Shown here piece by piece: positions 8,628 through 17,517 of a stretch of 64,000 bases of DNA (the stretch's first letter is position 1; the number at the start of each line of letters is the position of its first letter). The notes beneath the pieces were generated by a model. The model was not told the origin of the DNA and searched no databases. It saw nothing but the letters and a program-made list of their open reading frames with translations. Source of the DNA: Gammaproteobacteria bacterium (GTDB lineage: Bacteria; Pseudomonadota; Gammaproteobacteria; Pseudomonadales; Azotimanducaceae); NCBI GenBank assembly GCA_005799745.1, contig SYFY01000203.1:36006-100005 (forward strand). The letters run 5' to 3'. The position numbers and the translations under genes were made by a program.

Positions 8628-9558
8628 CAACAACTCGGGCACCGGCACCGAGACCTGTCCTGACGAGTTGCCGAACACCCGCTACTTCGCCGAGTGATTT
8701 CGCGACGATATCTGCAGCTTCCGGTAGACAGACAGCTTTGATCTGAGGACCCGCATCGATGGTGAAGAACACGGGTACGCCGCTGTCTCGAAGTGCGGAA
8801 ATGCGCTGCATGAGCGCAATGCTGGTGCCATTCCAATAAAGCAATGTTGGCTGGCTCGACAACATCACAGCGTGCATGTTGAGCGTGCTGCGTTCGGCGA
8901 GTGTCGCCAGTGCGGAAAAGTCATGCGCCTGAACAGCATCGAGGGCGGCATGGAACATGGTCTTGGTCTGTTCGATCCACGCGGGATAAAAGGGCGACGT
9001 GTTGCGCGATCGCTCCATACCTGCGGAAGAGCTTACAGCCTTTCGTCCTGTATCCGTGATGGCAATGATGATGCTGAGTGGCCAGTCTTTGGCGTCGAGA
9101 AGTGGGGACGCTTGCCAGTTCGGTGGCTTAAGCGTTGCAAATCCTCCAAACAATGACCGAGCGGCCGAGCCCGAACCTTGTCGGGCCCAACCGCTACAAC
9201 TTTCAGTGGCTAACCCAAGTTGGCAATGTGCATTGATCGCGACGATCAGCGCCGCAAATCCCGATGCTGAAGAAGCGAGTCCGGCCCCCGTAGGGAAGTT
9301 GTTGGCGGTGTCGATGTGAATTGGTGGAATGGAGAAATGTTCTCGGAGCGATGCCAACCAACGAAGAACCTTCACGTCGTCGCTGAGCTCGCCATTGATG
9401 CGCAGTTGATCTGCTTGCGCCGACATAACGGTCGTTGTCGTCGAGAGTCCATCGAGTGTGATGGACAAGGAAGGCGAGGCGGGCACGTTCCCTGTCTCAG
9501 GCGCTTTACCCCAATACTTGATCAGCGCGATATTGGGGTGGGCTATGGCGGTCGTCAC
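8620..9558 (-). CDS. mvaD: Diphosphomevalonate decarboxylase
   Basis: A 312-residue GHMP-fold decarboxylase that produces isopentenyl diphosphate. Seen directly: HPNIALIKYWGK near the N-terminus (the family hallmark), FPTGAGLASSASGFAAL (phosphate loop), GSGSAARSLFGGFATL, TSPFYPAWIEQT, and FFTIDAGPQIKAV near the C-terminus. Length is typical. The start is a GTG at 9556-9558, 9 bp downstream of the amidase stop, with only a weak Shine-Dalgarno; translation may be coupled to the amidase. It is the first of three overlapping mevalonate-pathway genes. Confidence 0.92.
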   Translation of the reverse strand: MTTAIAHPNIALIKYWGKAPETGNVPASPSLSITLDGLSTTTTVMSAQADQLRINGELSDDVKVLRWLASLREHFSIPPIHIDTANNFPTGAGLASSASGFAALIVAINAHCQLGLATESCSGWARQGSGSAARSLFGGFATLKPPNWQASPLLDAKDWPLSIIIAITDTGRKAVSSSAGMERSRNTSPFYPAWIEQTKTMFHAALDAVQAHDFSALATLAERSTLNMHAVMLSSQPTLLYWNGTSIALMQRISALRDSGVPVFFTIDAGPQIKAVCLPEAADIVAKSLGEVAGVRQLVRTGLGAGARVVDA

Positions 9559-9567
9559 GTTTCGATA

Positions 9568-11022
9568 TCAGTTCGCGAATGCTGGCGGAGGGGTGAAACG
9601 GAACCCGTCCTGTTCGAGTTTCTCGGCAATGCCGATGGTGATGAGATCACCGTATTCAGGACCGATGATCTGAACGCCAATCGGCAGACCCTCGCCATTC
9701 AAACCTGTTGGTATCACTGTAGATGGCAGGTAAGACACACCGGAAAGCCCAGCCCAGAACACTTGGCGGAAGTAAGGAATATCGCTGTTGTCCACACGCA
9801 GCATGCGTTCGGAAAACTTGCGGTGATCCTGAGGGAAGGCGGCTGTTGGCGTCACGGGCGCAAGCACGATATCATAGTTCTGGAAGAACTCGTGCCAACG
9901 CCATCGGAATTGCTCCCGATCTTCGTTGGCACCTGCCCAATCCCGAAAGCGGGTAGTTTGGTTGCGGAACACCGCAGCCGCCTCGCTCCTGTCGTCCGGT
10001 GCATATTTCGCCGCCTGTTTGAGTAGCGTTCCGAACTCCGCGTCGGGTGTGCCTGAAGCGAGTGTCGCCTGCAACAATCGTTGGTAGATGTCGTGGCTCT
10101 GTGCGCTGGAGAGTGCAGGGCGTGCCGAGCTGTCGACGTGTGCACCTTTGTCACGAAGCGCAGTAGCGACGGCTTCCACACGTTTGCGAACGTCCTGACT
10201 TACTGGACAGAATTCATCGTCGGCCCACACCGCAACACGCAGATCTGAAAGCTGCCGGCCCTCAAAGGTCGGCAAGTTGAGCGAGAAGCCCCTCGCGGCG
10301 ATGGCGTCGGGCACTGCCATCGCACGCAGCGCGATTTCTAGATCCTTCGCTGAGCGTGCCAGAGGTCCGATGACGGCGATGTCTGTATCGGTTCGATGAT
10401 CTCCGGGGGCACTGTGACCTCGTGACCAGCACAGATTCCACGTCGGCTTGTGGCCAAACACGCCGCAGAAGTGCGCGGGATTGCGAATCGACCCACCGAT
10501 ATCCGACCCCGCTTCGATGCCCGTGAATCCTGCAGCAAGCGACACAGCAGAACCGCCTGACGAGCCACCTGGGGTGCGCGTCCTGTCGTATGGATTGTGT
10601 GTGGTGCCGTAGATGGCGTTGTAGCTCTGAAAATCTGCCAGGGCGAGTGGCACGTTGGTTTTGCCGTGCAGGTTAATACCGATGCCTTTGAGTCGCTTTA
10701 CGGCCTCCGCGTCTTCCTGTGTCACGTTGACTTTCCACGCAGGGTTCCCCCAGGTGGTTGCGGTGCCCGCGACGTTGTAGGACTCCTTGATGGTCATGGG
10801 TACGCCGTGGAGTGAGCCACGTGAGTGTCCGCGCGCCTTTTCTGAGTCCATTCGTCGCGCTTCGGCACGCGCGCTGTCGCGAAGATCGACGATGACCGCA
10901 TTGAGGGTCGGGTTGTAATGATCGATGCGATCAAGGTAGAGGTTTAACAACTCTTCGCAGCCAATCTCACTGCGTTGGATCATTGCCGCAAGCCGATGTG
11001 CACTCTCAAAGACTGGATTCAT
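9568..11022 (-). CDS. Amidase-signature family hydrolase
   Basis: A 484-residue amidase-signature enzyme. The Ser-cisSer-Lys triad is visible: Lys in PMTIKESYN, and the two serines in the glycine/serine-rich block RTPGGSSGGSA followed by EAGSDIGGSIRNPAHFCG. The family hydrolyses amide (sometimes ester) bonds; substrates range from indole-acetamide to peptide-like amides and cannot be told from sequence alone. No signal peptide is seen, so it is cytoplasmic. It lies upstream of mvaD on the same strand with a 9-bp gap and is probably the first cistron of the mevalonate transcript, though no functional link is obvious. It diverges from the CurA-like gene across 82 bp. Confidence 0.88.
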   Translation of the reverse strand: MNPVFESAHRLAAMIQRSEIGCEELLNLYLDRIDHYNPTLNAVIVDLRDSARAEARRMDSEKARGHSRGSLHGVPMTIKESYNVAGTATTWGNPAWKVNVTQEDAEAVKRLKGIGINLHGKTNVPLALADFQSYNAIYGTTHNPYDRTRTPGGSSGGSAVSLAAGFTGIEAGSDIGGSIRNPAHFCGVFGHKPTWNLCWSRGHSAPGDHRTDTDIAVIGPLARSAKDLEIALRAMAVPDAIAARGFSLNLPTFEGRQLSDLRVAVWADDEFCPVSQDVRKRVEAVATALRDKGAHVDSSARPALSSAQSHDIYQRLLQATLASGTPDAEFGTLLKQAAKYAPDDRSEAAAVFRNQTTRFRDWAGANEDREQFRWRWHEFFQNYDIVLAPVTPTAAFPQDHRKFSERMLRVDNSDIPYFRQVFWAGLSGVSYLPSTVIPTGLNGEGLPIGVQIIGPEYGDLITIGIAEKLEQDGFRFTPPPAFAN

Positions 11023-11104
11023 GGGATGACCGCACGCAGAGGAGCAGTCATGTTAAAGAAGATGACTTGCGGTGTTAACCTGCTGTTCGTAATCGGGAGC
11101 TGAC

Positions 11105-12124
11105 ATGAATACAAATCGACAATGGCTGCTGCACAAACGCCCCTACGGAATGGTGACACGCGAGAATTTTGAATACGCCGAATCGCCTATTCCGGTGCCG
11201 GGACCCGGCGAAGTGTTGGTGCGTAACCTGTGGCTGTCGTTTGATCCGACCCAGCGAGGCTGGATGGAAGACCGCGAGAGCTATGTTCCGCCCGTCAAGA
11301 TCGGTGAAGTGATGCGGGCAGGCAGCATCGGACAGGTGGTCGAGTCCAATAATCCTGGGTTCAGCCGAGGCGATCTCGTGCAGACCACAGGGGGCTGGCA
11401 GGATTTTCTGGTCACAAAGCCGGATCAGGGGTTGATGGGTCTGAACAAGATTCCGGCAGGAATTCCTCCGGAAATGATGATGTCCGTGTTTGGTGTGACT
11501 GGATTAACTGCGTACTTCGGTCTTCTCGACCTCGGGGTGCCAAAAGCGGGCGAAACGGTCGTGGTCTCAGGTGCTGCGGGTGCAACAGGTTCCGTCGCTG
11601 GTCAGATTGCACGAATCAAAGGCTGCCGCGTGATCGGTATCGCTGGTGGTGCAGAGAAGTGCCGTTGGCTCAAGGACGTTGCTCGCTTTGACGGTGTCAT
11701 CGACTACAAGAGCGAGAACGTGGATGCGCGCCTTGCAGAGCTTTGCCCCAAGCGTGTTGATGTCTTCTTTGACAACGTGGGTGGCGACATTCTCGAAGCG
11801 ACGCTCAACCACATCAACATGAAGGCTCGAGTCGTGTTGTGTGGGGGTATCTCAGCCTACAACAACACTGAAGCCGCCCCTGGTCCGAAGAACCTCATGA
11901 ACCTGGTGATCATGCGTGCGCGCATGGAAGGGTTTATCGTCATTGATTACATGTCGCGAGCCATGGAAGCCATCGCTGAACTCGGTCAGTGGGTGCAGTC
12001 AGGGCAACTGGTCTATCAGGTCGACGTGCAGCAAGGGTTCGACAACATTCCCGATACGTTGAATCGCCTGTTCACCGGGAAAAATCTGGGTAAACAACTG
12101 CTGAAGATCGCTGATCCGTTCTGA
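11105..12124 (+). CDS. NADPH-dependent oxidoreductase, CurA/leukotriene B4 dehydrogenase type
   Basis: A 339-residue zinc-free MDR protein. It has the family start (NRQWLLHKRPYG), SFDPTQRGWMEDRESY, and the nucleotide-binding sequence VSGAAGATGSVAGQIA with IAGGAEKC (basic/Gly pocket typical of NADPH preference). FFDNVGGDILEATL and LCGGISAYNN complete the signature. No zinc-ligand cysteines are in the expected places. Family members reduce the C=C bond of alpha,beta-unsaturated ketones or aldehydes. The ATG at 11105 follows GGGAGCTGAC. It is a single gene diverging from the amidase. Confidence 0.88.
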   Translation: MNTNRQWLLHKRPYGMVTRENFEYAESPIPVPGPGEVLVRNLWLSFDPTQRGWMEDRESYVPPVKIGEVMRAGSIGQVVESNNPGFSRGDLVQTTGGWQDFLVTKPDQGLMGLNKIPAGIPPEMMMSVFGVTGLTAYFGLLDLGVPKAGETVVVSGAAGATGSVAGQIARIKGCRVIGIAGGAEKCRWLKDVARFDGVIDYKSENVDARLAELCPKRVDVFFDNVGGDILEATLNHINMKARVVLCGGISAYNNTEAAPGPKNLMNLVIMRARMEGFIVIDYMSRAMEAIAELGQWVQSGQLVYQVDVQQGFDNIPDTLNRLFTGKNLGKQLLKIADPF

Positions 12125-12158
12125 TTGGTTCAGCGTTCTCAGTAAGCCGCTGCAGGCC

Positions 12159-13370
12159 TCAAATCACTCCGCGTGCTTTGAGGTCGGCAATCGTCTCTGG
12201 CTTGCAACCAAGGTCTCTTAGTATCTCAGCGGTGTGCTCTCCGAGTGATGGCGCACGACTCCGAATTCGAATCGGTGTGCGCGAGAACTTCGCAGCAGGC
12301 CCCGTTAGCGGAACCTTCTGACCGTTGGCCAACTCAACCTCCTGCAACATGTCGCGTGAGTGCACATGTTTTTGTTGGGCTACTTCGGCGTAGGTATTCA
12401 CTCGTGTCGCGGGTAGGCCGAGTTCCGTACAACGGTTCACCACTTCTTCCACACTACGTTCAGCACAGTAGTTTGCGAGCAATCCGTCCAGGAGCTCACG
12501 CTGACCGAGTCGATCCATTAGACCGAGTGGGGCGAGATCTTCGCGGTTCATCTCTTTAGCAAGCAGCTTCCAGTGACTGTCGAGCAACACGCCGGCGAAT
12601 ACCCTCCCATTTGTGCAGGCGTAGGCGTTAACAGGTGTTGCCAATGCGAATTGATTGCCCATACGAGGTATTGGGATTTCAAGCGCACCCAATGTTGGGA
12701 AGCCGTTGCTTTGAAAAAGCAAACAATCGATTAACGCGATGTCGACGTGTTGGCCTTCACCCGTTCGGCTGCGGTGCAGCAATGCGGCCATGGTGCCGAG
12801 CGCCGCGTGCAATCCAGCCAGATCATCACCAAGAAACGTTGGCGCTTTTGTTGGTCCGCCCTGTGGTTCGCCGTTGAGTGAAGACCAGCCCGAGTAGTTC
12901 TGCGCAATCGGGTCATATCCGGCGCGTTCGTGCAGGTCACCAAACTGACCGAAGCCGCTTACGGACACATAGATGAGGTCAGGTTTGACTTCACGAAGGT
13001 GCTCGTAGCCCAGTCCCCAATCAGAAAGCGCACCCGGTCTGAAATTCTCAAGGAAAACGTCAGCGGTTCTAACAAGGTCCTTTAGGAGTTGTTGGCCTTC
13101 TGCGCCATGCAGATCGATCGTGACGTTGCGTTTGTTGCGATTCACCGTTTCGTGCGGAATGCCGAGGTTGGTTCCGGGCACCATCGGTAGCAGTCGCCGA
13201 CCTACTTCACCGGTTGGTGCTTCGACCTTGATCACATCGGCGCCGTAATCGGCTAGCACACAACCACACATAGGCCCTGCCCATGTTGTCGTCACTTCGA
13301 CGACTTTAATGTCATGTAGCGGACCGTTGATGTCGGTACGGGCGGCTCGATAGAAATCATGTTTTTCCAT
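12159..13370 (-). CDS. Family III CoA-transferase (CaiB/BaiF)
   Basis: A 403-residue CoA-transferase from the ATG at 13370 (reads MEKHDFYRAART). That start sits 7 bp after the stop of the copper-chaperone gene with GAGAA upstream; an in-frame extension to 13421 would overlap that gene. Family III marks: VVEVTTTWAGPMCGCVLADYGADVIKVE at the N-terminus, NRNKRNVTIDLH, ENFRPGALSDWGL, and LGDDLAGLHAALG carrying the catalytic Asp. It moves CoA between carboxylic acids, for example in carnitine, bile-acid or aromatic acid metabolism. The substrate is not predictable. A second paralogue lies at 20696-21898. Confidence 0.88.
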   Translation of the reverse strand: MEKHDFYRAARTDINGPLHDIKVVEVTTTWAGPMCGCVLADYGADVIKVEAPTGEVGRRLLPMVPGTNLGIPHETVNRNKRNVTIDLHGAEGQQLLKDLVRTADVFLENFRPGALSDWGLGYEHLREVKPDLIYVSVSGFGQFGDLHERAGYDPIAQNYSGWSSLNGEPQGGPTKAPTFLGDDLAGLHAALGTMAALLHRSRTGEGQHVDIALIDCLLFQSNGFPTLGALEIPIPRMGNQFALATPVNAYACTNGRVFAGVLLDSHWKLLAKEMNREDLAPLGLMDRLGQRELLDGLLANYCAERSVEEVVNRCTELGLPATRVNTYAEVAQQKHVHSRDMLQEVELANGQKVPLTGPAAKFSRTPIRIRSRAPSLGEHTAEILRDLGCKPETIADLKARGVI

Positions 13371-13377
13371 GGTTTTC

Positions 13378-13824
13378 TCAACGCAGATCGAATGGAACTT
13401 CCAGAATTTGGTCTTCGCCAATGCGCAGTTGAACGCTCACCGGCGAATCACCAGCAATGAATCCAAAGACCATCAAGTGTTTACCGCCGGGCTCGAAGGA
13501 GACGGTCTCTCCCGGCGCGACCACAACTTCCTTAAGCCGCCGCATGCGCATCATGCCTTCTTCCTCAAGCGTTTCGTGAAACTCAATCTTTCGTGCAGAC
13601 TTACTTTGTGCGACTTTCAGAACAATCGGCGTTTCAGAATGATTGGTGACCTTGAAGTAGCCAGCAGTTTTGTCGAGCGGAGGTATCGGTTTGCGAATCC
13701 ATGGGTCCGTTACTTCAATAAGCGGTGGAGCCATGTTGGGTTTCGAGCAAGACGCCAAGAACATAGAGCTGAGTATTCCGAACAAGGCAAATGCTGTTAC
13801 GGCGCGTCGTGCGCTCACGCGCAT
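13378..13824 (-). CDS. PCu(A)C copper chaperone lipoprotein
   Basis: A 148-residue periplasmic protein of the PCu(A)C (DUF461) family, which delivers Cu(I) to cytochrome oxidase Cu(A). The N-terminus is a lipoprotein signal (hydrophobic stretch ending FLASC, residues about 21-26), so it is likely anchored in a membrane facing the periplasm. The metal-binding pattern H-M-X(n)-M-X(n)-H-X-M is met by IEFHETLEEEGMMRMRRL followed by GGKHLMVFG. The gene is between an acyltransferase (10-bp overlap) and a CoA-transferase; no oxidase genes are in the window. Confidence 0.82.
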   Translation of the reverse strand: MRVSARRAVTAFALFGILSSMFLASCSKPNMAPPLIEVTDPWIRKPIPPLDKTAGYFKVTNHSETPIVLKVAQSKSARKIEFHETLEEEGMMRMRRLKEVVVAPGETVSFEPGGKHLMVFGFIAGDSPVSVQLRIGEDQILEVPFDLR

Positions 13825-14780
13825 GATTCACCCGCGGCGAGTTTTGAAACAATCGTCTGCATCTGATCCCACTGCGCCAAAATGAATTCTCGGTGTTTTG
13901 AAGCTTCGGGAGTATCCTCGAACTTGACTCTCCAGCAGTGAAGCCGGATGTCAGCACCAATCCAAGCACCTGATAGAAGTTCATGCAGTTCAGCGGCGGG
14001 TTCAAACCCGCTGTGCGCTATGAACAGGATGTCGAGGCCAGGGTTGGCTTCAAGCATTGCGAGCGTACCTCCCATTCGAGGAGGTAAAAGGTTGGGCCAA
14101 CGTTCGATCATCGCGCGTAGCTCGGGTTTCTCCGACTGAGCAAGTTTTGCGGCTTTCTTTGGCGTGTAGCGGGTTCCTTCAGGAAACATGGCGATGCCTT
14201 CGACTTCGCCCACACCTGCAGTGAGCGCTCGGACTGCTCTTACGGCCCCTTGGCTATCTTGTCCGGACCGATCAACGAAGTGACAGGGAACGCGATTCCC
14301 GCCCACATCGAGGCACGGATCCCAAAGCAACTCCCGTTTGAGCACGTACCGCAATCGCACTTTCTGAGGTGAGCCGTAGAAGACGATAGGCACTACGGTA
14401 TCGGCAAGGCTTGCGTGGCGTGGAAACACCATGCATGGCCTGCCGTGAAGCGCTTCGGTGCCGCTCAGTTGAAACCGAAGGCGAAAGCAGTGTTGCACCC
14501 AGCGCTTGAGAGAGTTGGCCCACCAGTACTGTACGGCGCGATTTCGATCGATGTAGTCATCGTGATTTCGATGCAATAACCACGTGAAAAATAGACGCCT
14601 CATACCACCGAGTTGAAAGTACACGTAGCCCAGAACGAAGAGCAGTGCGGAGGTAGCTCCTTTTGCCCATGTGAGTTTGCTGATGGCGCTGGCAACGATG
14701 AGAAGTGGAAGCGCGAGAATTGCCAGGAGTGCTGCGGTAACGAACAGCAGTGGAATCGTAACGAGTCTACGCAGCAACAC
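13815..14780 (-). CDS. Lysophospholipid acyltransferase (PlsC domain)
   Basis: A 321-residue membrane-associated acyltransferase. N-terminal residues 5-55 are two hydrophobic segments (LLFVTAALLAILALPLLIV; GATSALLFVLGYVYF). The PlsC block I is FPRHASLADT (H-X4-D) and block III is AMFPEGTRYTP. It would transfer an acyl group from acyl-CoA or acyl-ACP to a lysophospholipid, as in the 1-acylglycerol-phosphate acyltransferase family. It overlaps the MATE gene by 14 bp upstream and the copper chaperone by 10 bp downstream, so it is part of a tight run. Confidence 0.85.
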   Translation of the reverse strand: MLLRRLVTIPLLFVTAALLAILALPLLIVASAISKLTWAKGATSALLFVLGYVYFQLGGMRRLFFTWLLHRNHDDYIDRNRAVQYWWANSLKRWVQHCFRLRFQLSGTEALHGRPCMVFPRHASLADTVVPIVFYGSPQKVRLRYVLKRELLWDPCLDVGGNRVPCHFVDRSGQDSQGAVRAVRALTAGVGEVEGIAMFPEGTRYTPKKAAKLAQSEKPELRAMIERWPNLLPPRMGGTLAMLEANPGLDILFIAHSGFEPAAELHELLSGAWIGADIRLHCWRVKFEDTPEASKHREFILAQWDQMQTIVSKLAAGESCA

Positions 14781-16110
14781 ACGACAGCATCCTGGCTTTG
14801 AACCAGAAGTAGCCTACCGTACCCATTGCCAAATTGCTGACTAACGTCGCGATGAATATCCCTTTGAATCCAAACAACCGATTCAGAATCCATGCGAGTG
14901 GAAGGAACAGAAAGAACATACGTGTGAACGACATGATGGTACTCGGCAGTGGTTTGCCAAGTGCGTTGAATGACGCCGATGACATCATCAGCATCCCCCA
15001 GAGGCCATAACTCCACGGAACCACGGCGAGGTACCAACCGGCTGTGTTGATGACATCTTCGGAGCCCTCAATCCAACTCGCGAAAGTGCTGCCAAAGACA
15101 AGCAACAGAAGGGCCATGAAAAAACCCCAGATCAGGCAAAAAACGTAGGAGACGTTGAGACCTTCACGCACTCGATCAATTTTCCCTGCGCCAAAATTCT
15201 GACCGACAAAAGGACCGATGCTGCCGGATAGCGCGAAGAACAGCATCACAGCGATGCCTTCTATCCGCGTGGCTACACCGTAAGCAGCGACAACGATTTC
15301 CCCATGGCTGGCAAGTAGTCGGGTGACTAGCGCTGCCGTTATCGGTCCGATCATCTGCGTTGCCATAGCAGGGAAAGCGATGTGAGAGATGCGCTGCGAC
15401 GATTCACGCAATCCGCTCCAGACGCTGCGCAGATAGACAAGGTTTCCGTTCACCACGTAGTAGAGGAGCACCGCGCTGGTGAGTACGCGTGAAAGCGTCA
15501 TCGCTGTCGCTGCACCCGCCAATTCCATTCGTGGAAATCCAAACCAGCCGAAAATCAAAATCGGATCGATGAGGAGATTGAGTGCCGCGCCGGCGGTCAT
15601 AACAAGCCCGGGCACATTCGCCTGACCGATCGCCCGCATGATGCTGCTCGCGATCATGGTTAAGGTGAAAAGCACAACACCCGGATAGTAGATGTCGAGG
15701 TAGGAATGAATCATCGGAAGCAGGTGATCTTCCGCCCCGAGAAACTCGAAGACCGGGTCGATTGAAAGCCATCCTACGAATGAAAGAACGGACATCGCGA
15801 TGGAAGTGACGATGAGACTGTGGGTTGCGAGGCGTTGATTTTCAGCAACGTTCCCACCACCAACGCTTCGAGCGATGACAGACGAAGTTCCGATCGAGAT
15901 GCCAAGCGCGATGCTTGTGAGGATCATTGTTAGTGGGAAGGTGAACGTGATCGCAGCGACGTGAGAGTGGCTGAGTTGGCCGATGAAGCCCATTTCCAGG
16001 GTTTGGACGATGATGCTGGAGGAGACGCCGAGCATCATGGGGGCGGTTAGCTTAGAAATCTGTGTCAGAACGCTACCGGTGGTGAGCGGGTGCGCGTTGT
16101 TAGCGTTCAT
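14767..16110 (-). CDS. MATE family efflux transporter
   Basis: A 447-residue polytopic membrane protein with about 12 hydrophobic segments. The N-terminus MNANNAHPLTTGSVLTQI followed by LTAPMMLGVSSSIIVQ matches the MATE start, where L.AP......S.. begins helix 1. Later segments include PLTMILTSIALGISIGTS, GPFVGQNFGAGK (a well-kept MATE motif) and a C-terminal SNLAMGTVGYFWFKAR. It would export cationic drugs or organic compounds using a Na+ or H+ gradient. Its ATG overlaps the stop of the upstream kinase-like gene as ATGA, implying translational coupling. Confidence 0.9.
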   Translation of the reverse strand: MNANNAHPLTTGSVLTQISKLTAPMMLGVSSSIIVQTLEMGFIGQLSHSHVAAITFTFPLTMILTSIALGISIGTSSVIARSVGGGNVAENQRLATHSLIVTSIAMSVLSFVGWLSIDPVFEFLGAEDHLLPMIHSYLDIYYPGVVLFTLTMIASSIMRAIGQANVPGLVMTAGAALNLLIDPILIFGWFGFPRMELAGAATAMTLSRVLTSAVLLYYVVNGNLVYLRSVWSGLRESSQRISHIAFPAMATQMIGPITAALVTRLLASHGEIVVAAYGVATRIEGIAVMLFFALSGSIGPFVGQNFGAGKIDRVREGLNVSYVFCLIWGFFMALLLLVFGSTFASWIEGSEDVINTAGWYLAVVPWSYGLWGMLMMSSASFNALGKPLPSTIMSFTRMFFLFLPLAWILNRLFGFKGIFIATLVSNLAMGTVGYFWFKARMLSCVAA

Positions 16111-16865
16111 ATCGGAGTCGAAGTGTCTCCATGGTTCAGCTTGCCATTCGGTTCGAGGGCTGCCTGACAGCTCTTTCTCGGAAAAGTGAGCTCGAAACAG
16201 GTCGAGAATCCCGGTTCATCCACAAGGTGAATTTCTCCACCGAGGTCGTCCATTACTTTTTTGCAAAAACTCAAGCCGATGCCGTTTCCCTCTCCGGACT
16301 GCGTAGTTGTAAAGAACGGTTGGAATAGTCGACGGCGACTTTCCTTGGAGATACCGGATCCGTTATCCATGACACGAATAAACCAATAGTGTTCACGATT
16401 TCTTCCAACGTGTACTTCTACCGCTGGCTGTTTTGACTTTTGTGAGTAGTAAACTGCGTTCTTTAGAAGATTCACTATCGTGTGAGTTACAAGCAAGCGA
16501 GGACAAAACAAATGGAAATCTTGGTGGATAACGAGTTTTGTAAGCTCTCGCTCAAACGAGTTGTTTGTAGGCAATCGATCAATCGCATCTTGTACTGCGT
16601 CTGAAGCTTTGACGGTCTCATACTCTGAACTAGTGGGTACGTGCTGACCTGACCTAACTAAGAGCATGTCTATCACCACGCTCGAATAAGACGATTCCCG
16701 CTTTATTGATTCGAGTACGCTGACTAACCCGGATAGTTGGGAACTTCTCAACTCGCCTTCGGCGATGCCAGCACTCTTGGCTCTGTTATATGTTCTGACA
16801 AGAGTTCCAAGGTGGTTTTCTGCACCATTCGCAAACTGTCGTATAGCGGCCAACGGCGTTCTCAA
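16107..16865 (-). CDS. Histidine-kinase-like protein lacking sensor region and phosphoacceptor histidine
   Basis: The sequence has a good HATPase_c domain: N box NLLKNAVYYSQ, G1 DNGSGISKE, F box PFFTTTQ, G2 GEGNGIGLSFCK. The dimerisation helix carries LRTPLAAIRQF, where kinases normally have H-E-L-R-T-P; here the preceding residues are F-P-S, so the phosphoacceptor His is missing. The spacing and IDMLL segment resemble CqsS/LqsS-like quorum kinases. The in-frame upstream sequence ends at a TAG (16899-16901) with no ATG or GTG, leaving TTG at 16863-16865 as the only ordinary start. The stop overlaps the MATE ATG. It is AT-richer than its neighbours. It could be a decayed kinase or a stand-alone regulatory ATPase. 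Coordinates cover the TTG-initiated form. Confidence 0.6.
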   Translation of the reverse strand: MRTPLAAIRQFANGAENHLGTLVRTYNRAKSAGIAEGELRSSQLSGLVSVLESIKRESSYSSVVIDMLLVRSGQHVPTSSEYETVKASDAVQDAIDRLPTNNSFERELTKLVIHQDFHLFCPRLLVTHTIVNLLKNAVYYSQKSKQPAVEVHVGRNREHYWFIRVMDNGSGISKESRRRLFQPFFTTTQSGEGNGIGLSFCKKVMDDLGGEIHLVDEPGFSTCFELTFPRKSCQAALEPNGKLNHGDTSTPI

Positions 16866-17028
16866 ACTCGGAAAAACTGATCGGCTACGAGTAATGTTCT
16901 ACGAGTTGGTTCGGCCTTTCGCGTTTTTTCTTTCACGCCGTAGAACTAACCCTAGACTCAGAAGAACGATTTCGGATTAGTCATCCTCACTTCGTTACTA
17001 GCAAGACAGCTAGCGTTTCCTTCGGTTT

Positions 17029-17415
17029 TCAGCGGAACCCGGTAACCCTAATCTCCACCCGCGCCCCCGGCACCGCCAGCTCCGACACGCCAATCGCTGT
17101 CCAAGCCGGATAAGGTTCCTTCACGAACTCATCCTTCACTTTCATAAAGGTACCAAGGTTCTCCCTCAGCCCAACATGAAATGAAGTGATGTCGACGATG
17201 TCGTCGTAGCTCAACCCAGCAGCGGCGAGGACCTTACCAACGCCACGCCAGGCATTGCGAAATTCTTCTTCGGCACTTGCGGGTACACTCCCGCCAGCTT
17301 GAGAACCAATCTGGCCCGAGCAAATCACGAGCCCGCTAGCGCGCGCTGCGGACGCGAAGTGGAAGTTCTTGTATAGGGCTTTGTCTTCTTCGGGGACAAT
17401 GATGTTCTTCGCCAT
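17029..17415 (-). CDS. RidA family (YjgF/YER057c/UK114) protein
   Basis: A 128-residue RidA-like protein. Family marks are ICSGQIGSQ, AEEEFRNAWRGVGKVLAAAG, DIVDITSFHVGL and the C-terminal arginine in VEIRVTGFR. Archetypal RidA hydrolyses reactive enamine/imine intermediates released by PLP enzymes; other subgroups act in catabolic pathways. FHVGLRENLGTFMKVKDEF suggests a RidA-like rather than archetypal subgroup. It is a monocistronic minus-strand gene, and the start has a good GAAGA upstream. It diverges from the HisN-like phosphatase gene. Confidence 0.87.
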   Translation of the reverse strand: MAKNIIVPEEDKALYKNFHFASAARASGLVICSGQIGSQAGGSVPASAEEEFRNAWRGVGKVLAAAGLSYDDIVDITSFHVGLRENLGTFMKVKDEFVKEPYPAWTAIGVSELAVPGARVEIRVTGFR

Positions 17416-17517
17416 CTTCTTTCAGCTTCCTCCCGGTTGGCTGGCATCATAGCCTGAGCTGATCCGGCCGGGTACAGGGACTCTTAGCTGGCAGGCAGCG
17501 CATCGTTCGGAGGACTC

